Source of the DNA: an uncultured Bacteroidales bacterium
Lineage (GTDB): Bacteria > Bacteroidota > Bacteroidia > Bacteroidales > UBA932
Direction: 5' to 3'
Length of the DNA stretch: 64,000 nt
Assembly: GCA_934695325.1 (NCBI GenBank)
Contig: CAKUVD010000010.1
Location: 1-64,000, forward strand
Below, in pieces: positions 42,897-52,569 of this stretch. The position numbers and the translations under genes are program-made. The notes beneath the pieces are model-generated. The model had not been told where the DNA came from. It saw only the letters and a program-made list of their open reading frames with translations, and made no database searches. Position 1 is the first letter of the stretch, and each line of letters starts with the position of its first letter.

Positions 42897-44375
42897 TTAT
42901 TCTGTTATCTGCTTTTCATTTTCTTCTTTTTTGAGCTGTGCTTCTTCTTCGCGTCTTCTGATATCCTCCTTTGTGCGGCGTCTCAAGGCGCAGACGTTCT
43001 CCACGTGCATAGTGTGAGGGAACATATCCACAGGCTGCACGGCCGTAATCTCATATTTGTCGGACATCAATGCCAAGTCACGCGCTTGGGATGCCGGATT
43101 GCAGCTCACATACACTATCTTCTCCGGCGCCGCCTCAAGTATCACTTTAACCACATCGGGGTGCATTCCGGCTCGTGGCGGGTCAATGATCATTACTTCC
43201 GGCCGGCCGTGCCTTGCGATGAAATCGGCCGTAAGGATGTCCTTCATGTCGCCAGCGTAGAACGAGCAGTTGGTTATCCCGTTAGCATCTGCATTGACCT
43301 TGGCGTCGGCGATAGCCTCATTGACATACTCGATTCCTATCACCTTCGCGGCTTTGTCGGATACGAACTGGGCGATGGTTCCGGTTCCGGTGTAGAGGTC
43401 ATAGACGGTCTCGTTGCCGGTCAGCCCCGCAAAGTCCTTCGCGACTGAGTAGAGCCTGTATGCCTGGTCGCTGTTCGTCTGGTAGAATGATTTCGGGCCT
43501 ATCTTGAACTTGAGCCGTCCCATAGTCTCCCAAATTGCGTCATCTCCCTTGTACAAGACACAAGGGAGATCAGCTATAGAATCATTCAACTTGCTGTTTA
43601 TCACGTAATACAGTGAGGTTATCTCAGGGAACGCATCAGATATCGCATCGAGCATCGGCGCGATGGCGTCATCCATATACGCAAAGCTGAGTGTCAGCAT
43701 CACATTGCCAGCCTTATTGTTTCTGACGACCATATTGCGCAGGAAACCGGTATTCTCACGTATGTTATAGAATTCCAAGTTGTTGCGGATGGCGTATTCC
43801 TTTATGAAAAGTCGTATCTTGTTCGACGGTTCCGGCTGCAGGCAGCAATGCCTGATGTCCAGCACCTTGTCAAAGAACCTGCCGACGTGAAAGCCGAGCC
43901 CTAGCTTTTCAGCGGGTGTAAGCGAGTCTGGATCCTCATCATTGAAAATCCATCGTTTGCTGGAGAATGTGAATTCCAGCTTGTTACGGTAGTATTGAGT
44001 CTTCTCCGAAGGCAGGATAGGACGTATCTGAGGAACTTCCAGGTGTCCTATTCTGACCAGCTGGTCATATACCTGCCGTTGCTTTGCCTGAAGCTGCATA
44101 TCGTAGGGGAGAGGCTGCCACTTGCATCCTCCGCATATTCCGAAATGCTCACAGAATGGCTGCAGGCGGTGCTCGGAAGGTTTCACAATCTCGGTTATGA
44201 ATCCTTCCATATAATTCTTTTTCTTCTTGGTCACCTTCACATTGACCACGTCCCCCGGAACTGCGAATTCCACGAACAGGACGGTCCCGTCCACGTGGGC
44301 CAATGATTTCCCTTCCGCCGCCACCGATTCTATGGTGACATTCTCCAGGATAAGATCCAGTTTCTTTTTTGCCAT
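42897..44375 (-). CDS. rlmD: 23S rRNA (uracil-C5)-methyltransferase RlmD/RumA-like
   Basis: A 492-residue methyltransferase with an N-terminal TRAM RNA-binding domain (about 1-70), a 4Fe-4S cluster motif FCEHFGICGGCKWQ (about 74-87), a SAM fold (VYDLYTGTGTIAQFVS) and the catalytic Cys region VYVSCNPASQARDL with the DPPRAGMHPDV motif. It makes 5-methyluridine in 23S rRNA. The C-terminus is a charged Glu/Lys tail. Second gene of the operon starting at the Na/Pi transporter, 3 bp after it. Confidence 0.88.
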   Translation of the reverse strand: MAKKKLDLILENVTIESVAAEGKSLAHVDGTVLFVEFAVPGDVVNVKVTKKKKNYMEGFITEIVKPSEHRLQPFCEHFGICGGCKWQPLPYDMQLQAKQRQVYDQLVRIGHLEVPQIRPILPSEKTQYYRNKLEFTFSSKRWIFNDEDPDSLTPAEKLGLGFHVGRFFDKVLDIRHCCLQPEPSNKIRLFIKEYAIRNNLEFYNIRENTGFLRNMVVRNNKAGNVMLTLSFAYMDDAIAPMLDAISDAFPEITSLYYVINSKLNDSIADLPCVLYKGDDAIWETMGRLKFKIGPKSFYQTNSDQAYRLYSVAKDFAGLTGNETVYDLYTGTGTIAQFVSDKAAKVIGIEYVNEAIADAKVNADANGITNCSFYAGDMKDILTADFIARHGRPEVMIIDPPRAGMHPDVVKVILEAAPEKIVYVSCNPASQARDLALMSDKYEITAVQPVDMFPHTMHVENVCALRRRTKEDIRRREEEAQLKKEENEKQITE

Positions 44376-44378
44376 TTC

Positions 44379-46094
44379 TTATTGATTGTCGTTTCTCACT
44401 ATAGCCTGGGACACATTGATCATAAAGTCACCCATAGCTTCAAGTTCAGATATTATGTCGAGGAAGTAGTTAAGAGACTGATAGTTGCCAGTATGGCTCT
44501 CTATCTGGGCTATGCCTTCTTCCCTGAGTTTATTTCGAGTCTCGTTTATCTCGTCTTCGGTGTTGTATGCGTTGGCTATGTCTGTCACGGAGCCGTTTGC
44601 CGCCCGGTTCAGGTTCTCCGTCATCACCGCATAGGCTTCCTTGACCTTGTCTATCATAAGATTGATCTTGCCTATAGCCTCGCCATCGAATTTCCTGTTG
44701 TGCACTCTTTCCCTTTCAAGGATGCGGCTGATGTTCTCTCCGCTGTCACCGAGACTCTCCAGCTCTCCGATTACACGGTACAGCACCTTGATCTGCTCCG
44801 CCTCCTCTTCATTGACGCCTTCCGAGGAGACGCTGTTAAGGAATGCCGCAATCTGGTATTCCATCTTGTCTGACCGCTCCTCAAGCTGGACGAGTTTCAT
44901 TCTCCAGATTTCAAACTTGTCAGGGTCCTTTTCATTGACGGCATTCCTTACGTTGTCAAACCCTGATTGCATAACCTCTGCGAAATGAGCCACTTCCTTG
45001 AATGACTGGGATATGGAGATGGATGGCGAGCCGAAATGCCGGGATGAAATGTATATGAGCTTGGCTTCTTCCTCCGATGTATCCCCGGATGATTTCACGA
45101 GTTCCGTGACTGCTTTCTCCAATGGCTTTGTGAACCAGGCGAGTATGCAGGTGCCGAACAGGTTGAACAATGTATGATATATGGCGATGCCGAATATGGC
45201 CGGCCATACAGCCGAGACTGTAGCGCCGTCAAGGTCTGCGGCCGGGTTCCCGACTCCCACTGTTTCCGTGATCAAGCAGACAAGTCGGATGAACGGGTGG
45301 AAGAATATCAGAGCCAGAACCGCTCCGAGGACATTGAACAATGTGTGTACGAGGGCGGCCCTCTTTGCCTGAATGTTGGCGTCCGAAGCAGCTATGTTCG
45401 CCGATATTGTCGTCCCGATGTTGCTTCCGAGCACCATAGCCGCAGCCATCTCAAAACTGATCCAGCCGCAGCTCATCATCACCATTGTTATAGTGACGGC
45501 TCCAGTGGACTGCATCCCGAATGCGAGAAGGCATCCCAACGCCATAAACATCAATATGCTAAGAGGCTCGTTTCCGGCGAGTGCATCCAGATATGACCTA
45601 AGGCCGGGGAATTGCATCGTATCCGGGAAGGAACTAAGCATATATGTGATGCCGAGAAACATCAATGCGAATCCGAGCAGTACTTCTCCGGAGATTTTCC
45701 GTTTCTGGCCTTTCATTGTCGTGAGGATGAAACCTGCGGCAACGAGAGGGTAGGTCATATATTTGAGTCCGACCCCGAATCCGAATACCGCTATAAGCCA
45801 AGTCGTGAATGACGCTCCGATGTTCGCACCCATTATGACGAGTATCGCCTGCTCCAGTGCCAGCACGCCGGCATTGACAAAACTGACCACCATAACGGTA
45901 GCCGCACTGGATGATTCTGCGATAGTGGTGATGCAAAAGCCTGAAAGAATGCTACTTACGGGATTTTTCTTCATCCGCGGCAAGAATTTTTGCAGTCTGT
46001 CCCCGGACAGTTTAAGCAATCCGCCGCTCAGCATATTGAGGCCATAAATGAAAAGTCCGATGGCACCCAGCAGGGTTAGGAGTTGTAAGAACAT
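44379..46094 (-). CDS. Na+/phosphate cotransporter family protein with PhoU-like domain
   Basis: A 571-residue NptA/YjbB-type protein. Two repeated transport domains of about 130 residues each with the QSTG-type motifs are visible (AESSSAATVMVVSFVNAGVL in repeat 1; QSTGAVTITMVMMSC in repeat 2). The C-terminal part (about 350-571) is helical and PhoU-like. A possible minus-strand -7 element TAACTTTA is at 46130-46137. It heads the Na/Pi-rlmD-antiporter-cysteate synthase-mscS operon. Confidence 0.88.
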   Translation of the reverse strand: MFLQLLTLLGAIGLFIYGLNMLSGGLLKLSGDRLQKFLPRMKKNPVSSILSGFCITTIAESSSAATVMVVSFVNAGVLALEQAILVIMGANIGASFTTWLIAVFGFGVGLKYMTYPLVAAGFILTTMKGQKRKISGEVLLGFALMFLGITYMLSSFPDTMQFPGLRSYLDALAGNEPLSILMFMALGCLLAFGMQSTGAVTITMVMMSCGWISFEMAAAMVLGSNIGTTISANIAASDANIQAKRAALVHTLFNVLGAVLALIFFHPFIRLVCLITETVGVGNPAADLDGATVSAVWPAIFGIAIYHTLFNLFGTCILAWFTKPLEKAVTELVKSSGDTSEEEAKLIYISSRHFGSPSISISQSFKEVAHFAEVMQSGFDNVRNAVNEKDPDKFEIWRMKLVQLEERSDKMEYQIAAFLNSVSSEGVNEEEAEQIKVLYRVIGELESLGDSGENISRILERERVHNRKFDGEAIGKINLMIDKVKEAYAVMTENLNRAANGSVTDIANAYNTEDEINETRNKLREEGIAQIESHTGNYQSLNYFLDIISELEAMGDFMINVSQAIVRNDNQ

Positions 46095-46320
46095 ATAACT
46101 TGGTCTTATAAAAAAATCACTTGAACATATAAAGTTACGAATAATTTTCAGTTTATGAAAACTTTGCCGTGAGTCGCAGGTACTGCGGGACGTTCAATGG
46201 TCTGTTTCAAAGTGAGGACATAAATACCATTGTAGGAGCAGGATAGGGAGCGTCCTCCCGAGGCCTCGTCTTACCAACTTAACATAATATAAATTGTGTA
46301 ACAACAATTCCTGAGAAACA

Positions 46321-46368
46321 AATAACACCCATACTCAATGTCATCTATGAATATGGGCGTTATTTTCC
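46321..46368. terminator. Hairpin between the AAA+ gene and the Na/Pi operon
   Basis: AATAAC-A-CCCATA and TATGGG-C-GTTATT form a stem with one mismatch, just after the AAA+ gene stop. T-run is weak on the minus strand. Confidence 0.5.
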
Positions 46369-46385
46369 GCTGCGTTACTCGCTCT

Positions 46386-48464
46386 TCAGAATCCGATTTT
46401 TGACCGCTGACGACCTATCTTTTCCTCGGAGCACAGACTCGAGATGAACTCTATTGAAGGCGCATTTCCCGTCAGAACTTCCTGCATCGTGGCCTTGCGG
46501 ACGATGTTGTCAATTTCTCCGCCGCTGAAATCATAATCAGCCGCGAGTCTGGCGGCATCCGTCCCGGACAATGCAGGAATCTTGCTCTGCCATATACGCA
46601 TTTTTGCTTCACGCGCCGGCTTGTCGAGACGGATCTTGAAAAGAAAGCGGCGTTCAAATGCCGAATCAAGATTCCCGGCCAAGTTCGTGGTGGCGATCAG
46701 GATTCCCTCCAGATTCTCCATCTCTTCCAGAATGATGTTCTGAATGGTGTTCTCCGTCTGATCGACACTTGAGCCTGAACCGCTGTCCTTACGTTTCGAG
46801 AACAGTCCGTCAGCCTCGTTGAAAAGAAGGATCGGCTTGATCTTGCTGCGTTTGCACAGATTGCGGTACCGTGTGAATATCTCCTTTACGATCTTCTCGC
46901 TCTCGCCGTACCACATACTCTTCGAGGCACTGAGATCGACGTGCACAATGTCCCTGCCGGTGGCACGCGCCCACTGCATTACCGATTCAGTCTTCCCTGT
47001 TCCAGGGGCGCCATACAGCAGCACGGCAATGCCTTTCGACAGTCCCTTCGCTTCCAGTCGGCTGACAAGTTTCTGATAATTAATCTCTTCCAGAGCGGAA
47101 CCGACCATAGACAGCTGTGCCTGTTCCTTTTCCGAGAAGAAAAGCGACCTGGCTTGTATGCTGGAGGAGTGGATCAGGTCCTTAGGATCTGTCCTCTCCT
47201 GGAAGATCGCTGCATCTTCTTCAAAAAACAGCTCCTTTCCCTTGTCTGTAAGGACCACGGCTGTATATTCACCGAAGAATGAACTGCAGCTCTTCGTCTC
47301 GGCCAAGTCGAGTTTCTGAAGAATATGCTTTCCGCCCTTGAAAGCATTCATCTTGATCAGACTGTCTTTCGTCGGATAAAGTGTCCTCAGTTCATTCCCG
47401 AGATTAACGGCATCCGGACAGCGTGCGCAAATAATGTAGAAAAGAGCCCTGTCAGATTCTTCCGGAATAATGTCAATGGCCTTCCCGACACACGAGAGGC
47501 GTGAATTCTGAGACTCCATCTTGTGCAACGTGCGACGAAGTTTCAGAATGCTGTTCGCCGAATCCGCACTGAACCTTTCACTGTCGTGAAAGAAATCACT
47601 GACCATTTTCGAGAAATCATAACGATTCCTGCATCTCCGGCTGGCGCCGAGAGCATCGTAATCTTCTTCCAACAGAATCTGCTGCCCTTCTTCCGTCAGC
47701 ATTATCTTGCTGGCGTCCCCTGACAGTTCCACGAGCGATTTCGTGATCAGAACGCTGGATCCATCGATAAGTCTTCTTCTCATCTCTATGCGCGCCCCGA
47801 ACGAGTCGAATATGTCCTCGAGTGTCGAGTCCAGGTCGCTTATATGCGATGAACTGTTATAGAAGTCGTAGCAGAGCTCATAGAAAAGAATCCTGTCAGA
47901 CAGATCATCCAGCTCAGCCTTGGCATTCTTCACGAAGGCCATCTCGGAATTCGTCTTCTCAAGAGCCGTGGCGGCCTGCATAATGATGACCGCAGACTCG
48001 CTGTCCTGCACGCAGGAATTCACCTGTTTGCAGAAATCATAGCGATCGAATTTCCTTCCGACGATACCTGCGCTGTCACACGACGGAACTATGTCGTCAA
48101 GCAGACAGTTCATTACAGGAGCCGGAACCTGAAAATTCTGATTCACGATATTGCACTCACCAGAATTCCACACCAGGATCAAGCCACGTCCGAGGAGCGA
48201 ACGGAGCGCCGGGATGTACTCCATCATATCCAGATGAGTGCAGTCGAAATATGACGCCATATCATCAAGGTCGCAGAACTTGCTGCTGCATACTCTGTCG
48301 AATATGGCAGTGAAGACTATCGCCTCTCCCCTGTCAGAAAAGCCAAGGCGTCCCGAAAGCGCATTCAGTGTCGCCGAGATTTCCTTGCTGCCGAGCCGCT
48401 CGAGTTTACTGCCACGAAGTTTTGCTGCCGCTGCCTTGATGAGCTGGATTATAGTCTTTGCCAT
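46386..48464 (-). CDS. AAA+ ATPase with repeated N-terminal modules
   Basis: A 692-residue protein. The C-terminal AAA+ domain (about 450-692) has Walker A LLYGAPGTGKTESV (near 485), a Walker B with Asn in place of the first acidic residue (ILLFNEADGLF, near 548), sensor-1 IATTNLAG and arginine-finger-like SAFERRFLFKIRLDKPA. The N-terminal 420 residues look like repeats of about 140 residues: FDRYDFCKQVNSC and NRYDFSKMVSDFF, and LTEEGQQILLEED and LTDKGKELFFEED are pairs. Function is unknown; a remodelling ATPase is likely. Confidence 0.75.
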   Translation of the reverse strand: MAKTIIQLIKAAAAKLRGSKLERLGSKEISATLNALSGRLGFSDRGEAIVFTAIFDRVCSSKFCDLDDMASYFDCTHLDMMEYIPALRSLLGRGLILVWNSGECNIVNQNFQVPAPVMNCLLDDIVPSCDSAGIVGRKFDRYDFCKQVNSCVQDSESAVIIMQAATALEKTNSEMAFVKNAKAELDDLSDRILFYELCYDFYNSSSHISDLDSTLEDIFDSFGARIEMRRRLIDGSSVLITKSLVELSGDASKIMLTEEGQQILLEEDYDALGASRRCRNRYDFSKMVSDFFHDSERFSADSANSILKLRRTLHKMESQNSRLSCVGKAIDIIPEESDRALFYIICARCPDAVNLGNELRTLYPTKDSLIKMNAFKGGKHILQKLDLAETKSCSSFFGEYTAVVLTDKGKELFFEEDAAIFQERTDPKDLIHSSSIQARSLFFSEKEQAQLSMVGSALEEINYQKLVSRLEAKGLSKGIAVLLYGAPGTGKTESVMQWARATGRDIVHVDLSASKSMWYGESEKIVKEIFTRYRNLCKRSKIKPILLFNEADGLFSKRKDSGSGSSVDQTENTIQNIILEEMENLEGILIATTNLAGNLDSAFERRFLFKIRLDKPAREAKMRIWQSKIPALSGTDAARLAADYDFSGGEIDNIVRKATMQEVLTGNAPSIEFISSLCSEEKIGRQRSKIGF

Positions 48465-48484
48465 AGTATTACTTTTTAACTCTG

Positions 48485-48492
48485 CAAAGATA
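48485..48492 (-). promoter_or_regulatory. Bacteroidota -7 element for the AAA+ gene
   Basis: TATCTTTG followed by CAGAG on the minus strand, 21 bp before the start at 48464, so the AAA+ gene has its own promoter. Confidence 0.6.
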
Positions 48493-48545
48493 TACGTCCA
48501 GCCTGCAAAAATCTTTCAGTGAAAAATCAAGAAAATTTCGTATCC

Positions 48546-49703
48546 TTATTTTCCGTTCACTATGTCATCGACAAACCCTGCCACAGCCTCCTTGTGCCCA
48601 TCGAAAGCCTGGTTGAATGAAAATCCTTCGGAAACCACCTGCATACCAGCCTTTTCCGCCATTTCGTTCATCAGCCTGACACTCGCCCCGGCCCAGGAAT
48701 ATGAGCCGAAAGCCGCAAAGCGGTGATTCTTCACTTGCCTCGACGTTATCCCATAGAGGGCCTCACGCACGGCAGGAAAGATATCTCCGTTGTATGTCGG
48801 AGCACCGCAGACCACTGTGTCATACTCAAATACATCTTTATATATAAACGAATGATTCTCCTTCACGGCATCGTGGATAGCACATTTGACGCCTCTCCGA
48901 AGGCACTCGTCATATATCGCCTTGGCAGCGGCCTCGGTATTGCCATACATTGACCCATAGATTATGCACACTCCCTGAATCGTCTCATACTTGCTCATAC
49001 GGTCATACAATGCCACCACTTCAGGAACCTCGTGTTCCCAGATCGGGCCGTGCGTACTGCATATTCTATTGATTTTCAGCGTAGATACCTTTTTAAGGGC
49101 TGACTGCACCGTAAGGCCGTACTTCCCGACAATGCTTGCATAATAGCGGACCATCTCGTCACGGAATTCATCAAGCCTGTCCGTGATTCCACCCTCTACG
49201 GCGCCGAAGCACCCGAACGCATCTCCGGAAAAGACCGTCTCCTCTTCGGCAAGGTATGTCGCCATCGTCTCAGGCCAATGCACCATAGGAATCATCTTGA
49301 ATGTCAATGCAGATTTCCCCAATGACAATGTGTCCCCTTCCGCCACGACCTTGACATTATCGACAATGCCCTGGAATCCTTTGACCATCGGCACCGCACG
49401 TGCATTCGTCACCACAGTTATGTCCGGATACTTACTGCGGATCAGGGACATCAGCGCAGAATGGTCAGGCTCCATATGATTTACTATGAGATAGTCCACA
49501 GGCCTCTCCCCTATCTCCTCACGGATATTCTCCAGAAACCGGTCTCCGAAAGCGGCGGCAGCCGTATCGATCAGTGCGACCTTGTCATCTGCTACCAGAT
49601 ATGAATTATAAGACACCCCGACAGGCAGAGCCCATTGATTCTCAAAAAGATGAGGAGTCAAGTCATTGACTCCTACATATCTCAGACGTTCAGAAATTTT
49701 CAT
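48546..49703 (-). CDS. FprA family A-type flavodiiron protein
   Basis: A 385-residue protein of a metallo-beta-lactamase-like diiron domain plus flavodoxin domain, which reduces oxygen or nitric oxide to water or N2O. The diiron ligands are in NHMEPDHSALM (HxExDH), VHWPETMATY, GDAFGCFG and STHGPIWE. The flavodoxin part has IYGSMYGNTEAAAK and GAPTYNGD. A typical gut anaerobe oxygen-defence enzyme. It lies 54 bp after the second small barrel gene on the same strand. Confidence 0.93.
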   Translation of the reverse strand: MKISERLRYVGVNDLTPHLFENQWALPVGVSYNSYLVADDKVALIDTAAAAFGDRFLENIREEIGERPVDYLIVNHMEPDHSALMSLIRSKYPDITVVTNARAVPMVKGFQGIVDNVKVVAEGDTLSLGKSALTFKMIPMVHWPETMATYLAEEETVFSGDAFGCFGAVEGGITDRLDEFRDEMVRYYASIVGKYGLTVQSALKKVSTLKINRICSTHGPIWEHEVPEVVALYDRMSKYETIQGVCIIYGSMYGNTEAAAKAIYDECLRRGVKCAIHDAVKENHSFIYKDVFEYDTVVCGAPTYNGDIFPAVREALYGITSRQVKNHRFAAFGSYSWAGASVRLMNEMAEKAGMQVVSEGFSFNQAFDGHKEAVAGFVDDIVNGK

Positions 49704-49757
49704 TATGTCAATGTTTTTTATATGTTCTTCTTCACCGCAAATGATATGCCCGCCATA

Positions 49758-50363
49758 TCAGAAAGCCAGTCCGATGGTCAGGACCACTCCTGCATTCAGA
49801 CTGTTGCTGAGTCCAAGCGACGGCTTCGGGACATATCTTCCGGAGTATTTGTCATATACCTCAGGATGTGAGAATGACACGATACTTCCGGCGTTGAAAG
49901 TCAGGGCCAGCCTTTCTGTCAGTCCGCAACTGTATATGTAGCCGATCCTGGCTATTCCAGTAACCTTGCATCCACTGCGGAACCCTCCTCCGGCCTCGAT
50001 ATATATACGGTTCCCTGTCAATTCTCCGGAACATGAATATATACCTCTGAGGGTCACAGGAATGACTCTCTCACCCTTTGTCACGCCCATATATCCGGCA
50101 AGGGCATAAATACCGAATCTGCGGGAAATGTCAATGCCGACGCTACCCATCGCAAGGGCGTTAAGGTGACCGTTCACCCTAAGTTCCTTGCTGTCCACAA
50201 GATAGCCTTCCTCCGCCAGAAATGTCGAATGTGTCCCGGAAATGACCGGGAATGAGAATCCCCATTCCGCGCCGAAATGAAGCCGCCCTTTCTCCTGAGC
50301 CTGCACGGCCACAGGGAAAGCGAGCAGCGCCACAGCCAATATCATTGTCTTCGGGATTCTCAT
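49758..50363 (-). CDS. Small outer-membrane beta-barrel protein, unknown
   Basis: A 201-residue protein with a signal peptide (about residues 1-22, cleaved after VQA-Q) and about eight amphipathic strands, ending in VVLTIGLAF with a terminal Phe. I do not recognise a family. It abuts the upstream barrel gene (the stop is at 50364) and probably shares its mRNA with pyk. Confidence 0.65.
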   Translation of the reverse strand: MRIPKTMILAVALLAFPVAVQAQEKGRLHFGAEWGFSFPVISGTHSTFLAEEGYLVDSKELRVNGHLNALAMGSVGIDISRRFGIYALAGYMGVTKGERVIPVTLRGIYSCSGELTGNRIYIEAGGGFRSGCKVTGIARIGYIYSCGLTERLALTFNAGSIVSFSHPEVYDKYSGRYVPKPSLGLSNSLNAGVVLTIGLAF

Positions 50364-50900
50364 TCAGAAACGATATCTTATGGTCAATGCAGGAATCCAC
50401 GCACGGCAGATTCCGTTCCTGTAAAACATTATTGTGGTTCCGGAGCCGTCTTCACCAGAGATATGGAAACCGCATACTGCCGACATCCCCAGTGAAATCG
50501 TGACAGGGACATTGAACAGGAAATCAAGTGACGCCTGACCGGATAGCCCCGCCATAGGCCCGCGGTTCGCATTCCTGTCCAGGACATATCCGGCGGCTAT
50601 CCCGGGGCCGGCGTTGAGCCCCATCTCCCGGATGCCGGAGAATGACTTGACAGACAGGATGTTGAACAACAGATGCCAGTCCGCTCTGATGCCTGGCCAG
50701 GAATGCTTGCCGCGAATGACATCGCAGACTTCGGCACAGAGACGCACGTCAGACACATTCCCACCTTTGCCGGAGAATCTCGCGCTGACACCCGACACGG
50801 CCGGAGAGGACACGACACCGAGTTCCGCATTCTGCGCCGGAAGCTTCTCCTCTGCAAGAAAAAGGAACAATGCGGCAAGTATGAGAATCCCTCTATGCAA
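50364..50900 (-). CDS. Small exported protein, likely outer-membrane barrel
   Basis: A 178-residue protein with a signal peptide (about residues 1-22, LPAQN) and strands ending in WIPALTIRYRF with a terminal Phe. No family recognised. It starts 2 bp after the pyk stop and its stop abuts the next barrel gene, so the two form a tandem pair co-transcribed with pyruvate kinase. No clear sequence similarity to its partner is visible. Confidence 0.6.
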   Translation of the reverse strand: MHRGILILAALFLFLAEEKLPAQNAELGVVSSPAVSGVSARFSGKGGNVSDVRLCAEVCDVIRGKHSWPGIRADWHLLFNILSVKSFSGIREMGLNAGPGIAAGYVLDRNANRGPMAGLSGQASLDFLFNVPVTISLGMSAVCGFHISGEDGSGTTIMFYRNGICRAWIPALTIRYRF

Positions 50901-50902
50901 TA

Positions 50903-52306
50903 TTATACATATTTCAATTCCATATATGTGGCGCCGACCTGCGCACCGAAGACACCGCCGATGAATCCGACAAGATCTCCCTGCGCTATCTTGCCTTCAA
51001 GGGCAAGTATCTCAATGGACTTGGCGGCGAACTCCTCCTTGTCATTGACCTTGTGGAATGGATATGCCTTTATTCCGAATACGAGGGACAACTCTCTCAT
51101 AGTATAACTGTTATAGCACATTGCATACACCGGAACTTTAGGTCTGAATGTGGAGAGGTAACGTCCAACGCGCCCTGTATATGTGTCGAATACCAAAGCC
51201 TTGACCGGGAGCTCCTGAGTCGCCGCCACCAGAGACCTGGCGAGAACCACCGCCACAGGTTTCACTGCTTTCCTGAGGTCGAGGTCGAGGTTCACTTCGA
51301 TGGTCTTCTCCGTCTGCTCCGCGATCTTGGTCATTGTCCTGACAGCCTCCACAGGATATTTTCCGAAAGCGCTCTCGCCGCTGAGCATTATCGCATCTGC
51401 GCTCTGGAAAATCGCATTTGCGACGTCAGTGACCTCCGCCCTTGTAGGACGAGGATTCTCTATCATACTCTGCAGCATCTGCGTGGCGATGATCACAGGC
51501 TTCTTCCTGTCGCGGCAAGCTTTCACTATATCTCTCTGAACGAGAGGGATGCGCTCTGCAGGAATCTCCACCCCGAGGTCTCCCCTGGCGACCATCACGC
51601 CATAACAATATGTCAGAATGTCGTCCAGGTTGTCAATCCCCTGCTGGTTCTCGATCTTGGAGATGATCTTCAAGTGGCTGTTCCTCGCATCCAGTATGTC
51701 CTGTATTTCGTGCAAGTCCCTCGAACTGCGGACAAAAGAATGTGCGATGAAGTCAATGTCTGCATCTATGGCCCACTCTATGAACCTGCGGTCCTTTTCC
51801 GTCACGGCAGGAAGATTTATGTGCACATCAGGGACATTGACACTCTTGTGTCCTTTTATCAGCCCCTCGTTCATCACTTTGCATATCAACCTGCCCTCCT
51901 GCTTGTCTATCACGGACAAGTCCACGGATCCGTCGTCTATGAGGATGTCAGAGCCTACCGGCACATCTTCCGACATATGCGGATACGTCGTATACAGCAT
52001 TCCCTTGCGGCAGGCGCTTGAAGGGTCGTCGATTATCTCGATCGTCTCACCTGTGTGCGCCACGAACCCCACTGAGTCAGCCATCTGCGTAAGCCTGACT
52101 TCAGGGCCTTTAGTGTCAATGAGTATGGCGATCCTGTCAGAGACCTTGCGGACATTGTCCACGATCATCTGGGCGCCCTCTATGGACGCATGTGCGGAAT
52201 TTATACGCACCACATTCATTCCGTTCTCATAAAGCTGCCTGATGAAGTCCTCATCACACCGGTTATCTGCGATCGTGCAGATTATTTTGGTCTTTTTTTC
52301 GCTCAT
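50903..52306 (-). CDS. pyk: Pyruvate kinase
   Basis: Transfers phosphate from phosphoenolpyruvate to ADP. The 467-residue protein has KTKIICTIADNR, the substrate motif MNVVRINSAHAS, LIDTKGPEVRLTQ, IISKIENQQGIDNLDDIL (catalytic Lys and Glu), VMVARGDLGVEIP and the TQMLQSMIENPRPTRAEVTDVANAI block. The -7 element TATTTTTG is at 52331-52338 on the minus strand. It heads the pyk-barrel-barrel-FprA run. Confidence 0.97.
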   Translation of the reverse strand: MSEKKTKIICTIADNRCDEDFIRQLYENGMNVVRINSAHASIEGAQMIVDNVRKVSDRIAILIDTKGPEVRLTQMADSVGFVAHTGETIEIIDDPSSACRKGMLYTTYPHMSEDVPVGSDILIDDGSVDLSVIDKQEGRLICKVMNEGLIKGHKSVNVPDVHINLPAVTEKDRRFIEWAIDADIDFIAHSFVRSSRDLHEIQDILDARNSHLKIISKIENQQGIDNLDDILTYCYGVMVARGDLGVEIPAERIPLVQRDIVKACRDRKKPVIIATQMLQSMIENPRPTRAEVTDVANAIFQSADAIMLSGESAFGKYPVEAVRTMTKIAEQTEKTIEVNLDLDLRKAVKPVAVVLARSLVAATQELPVKALVFDTYTGRVGRYLSTFRPKVPVYAMCYNSYTMRELSLVFGIKAYPFHKVNDKEEFAAKSIEILALEGKIAQGDLVGFIGGVFGAQVGATYMELKYV

Positions 52307-52330
52307 TGTCGTTTAATTGGTTTTCCGATA

Positions 52331-52338
52331 CAAAAATA
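52331..52338 (-). promoter_or_regulatory. Bacteroidota -7 element for pyk
   Basis: TATTTTTG followed by TATC on the minus strand, 25 bp before the pyk start. Confidence 0.6.
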
Positions 52339-52397
52339 ATTAATTTCATTCAATGCCCCAAGCCGGAAATGTTTTTTAAGGTTCGTCCCCGAAGAAG

Positions 52398-52429
52398 TTT
52401 TGGGGAGAGGTTCCTTTTGACTATATTTG
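52398..52429 (+). promoter_or_regulatory. Bacteroidota promoter for rarA
   Basis: TTTTG at 52398-52402 and TATATTTG at 52422-52429 are 19 bp apart, close to the Bacteroidota consensus. The rarA start is at 52570, so the leader would be about 135 nt. Confidence 0.6.
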
Positions 52430-52569
52430 CCAGACGTGCTTTGTTTAGCCGTGAATGCCCCCGACGGTTGCAGAGGCTGGGGATTTGCCCATCAAAACCG
52501 TATAACAATTTTGTTACCACCGCTAAACTTATTTGTTTTATTGATTGATTTTAAAGATATTATCTAACA

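Noticed and set aside
51053..52021. A 322-codon plus-strand frame inside pyk.
   Set aside because: Antisense shadow of pyruvate kinase; long only because of the GC-rich codon pattern.
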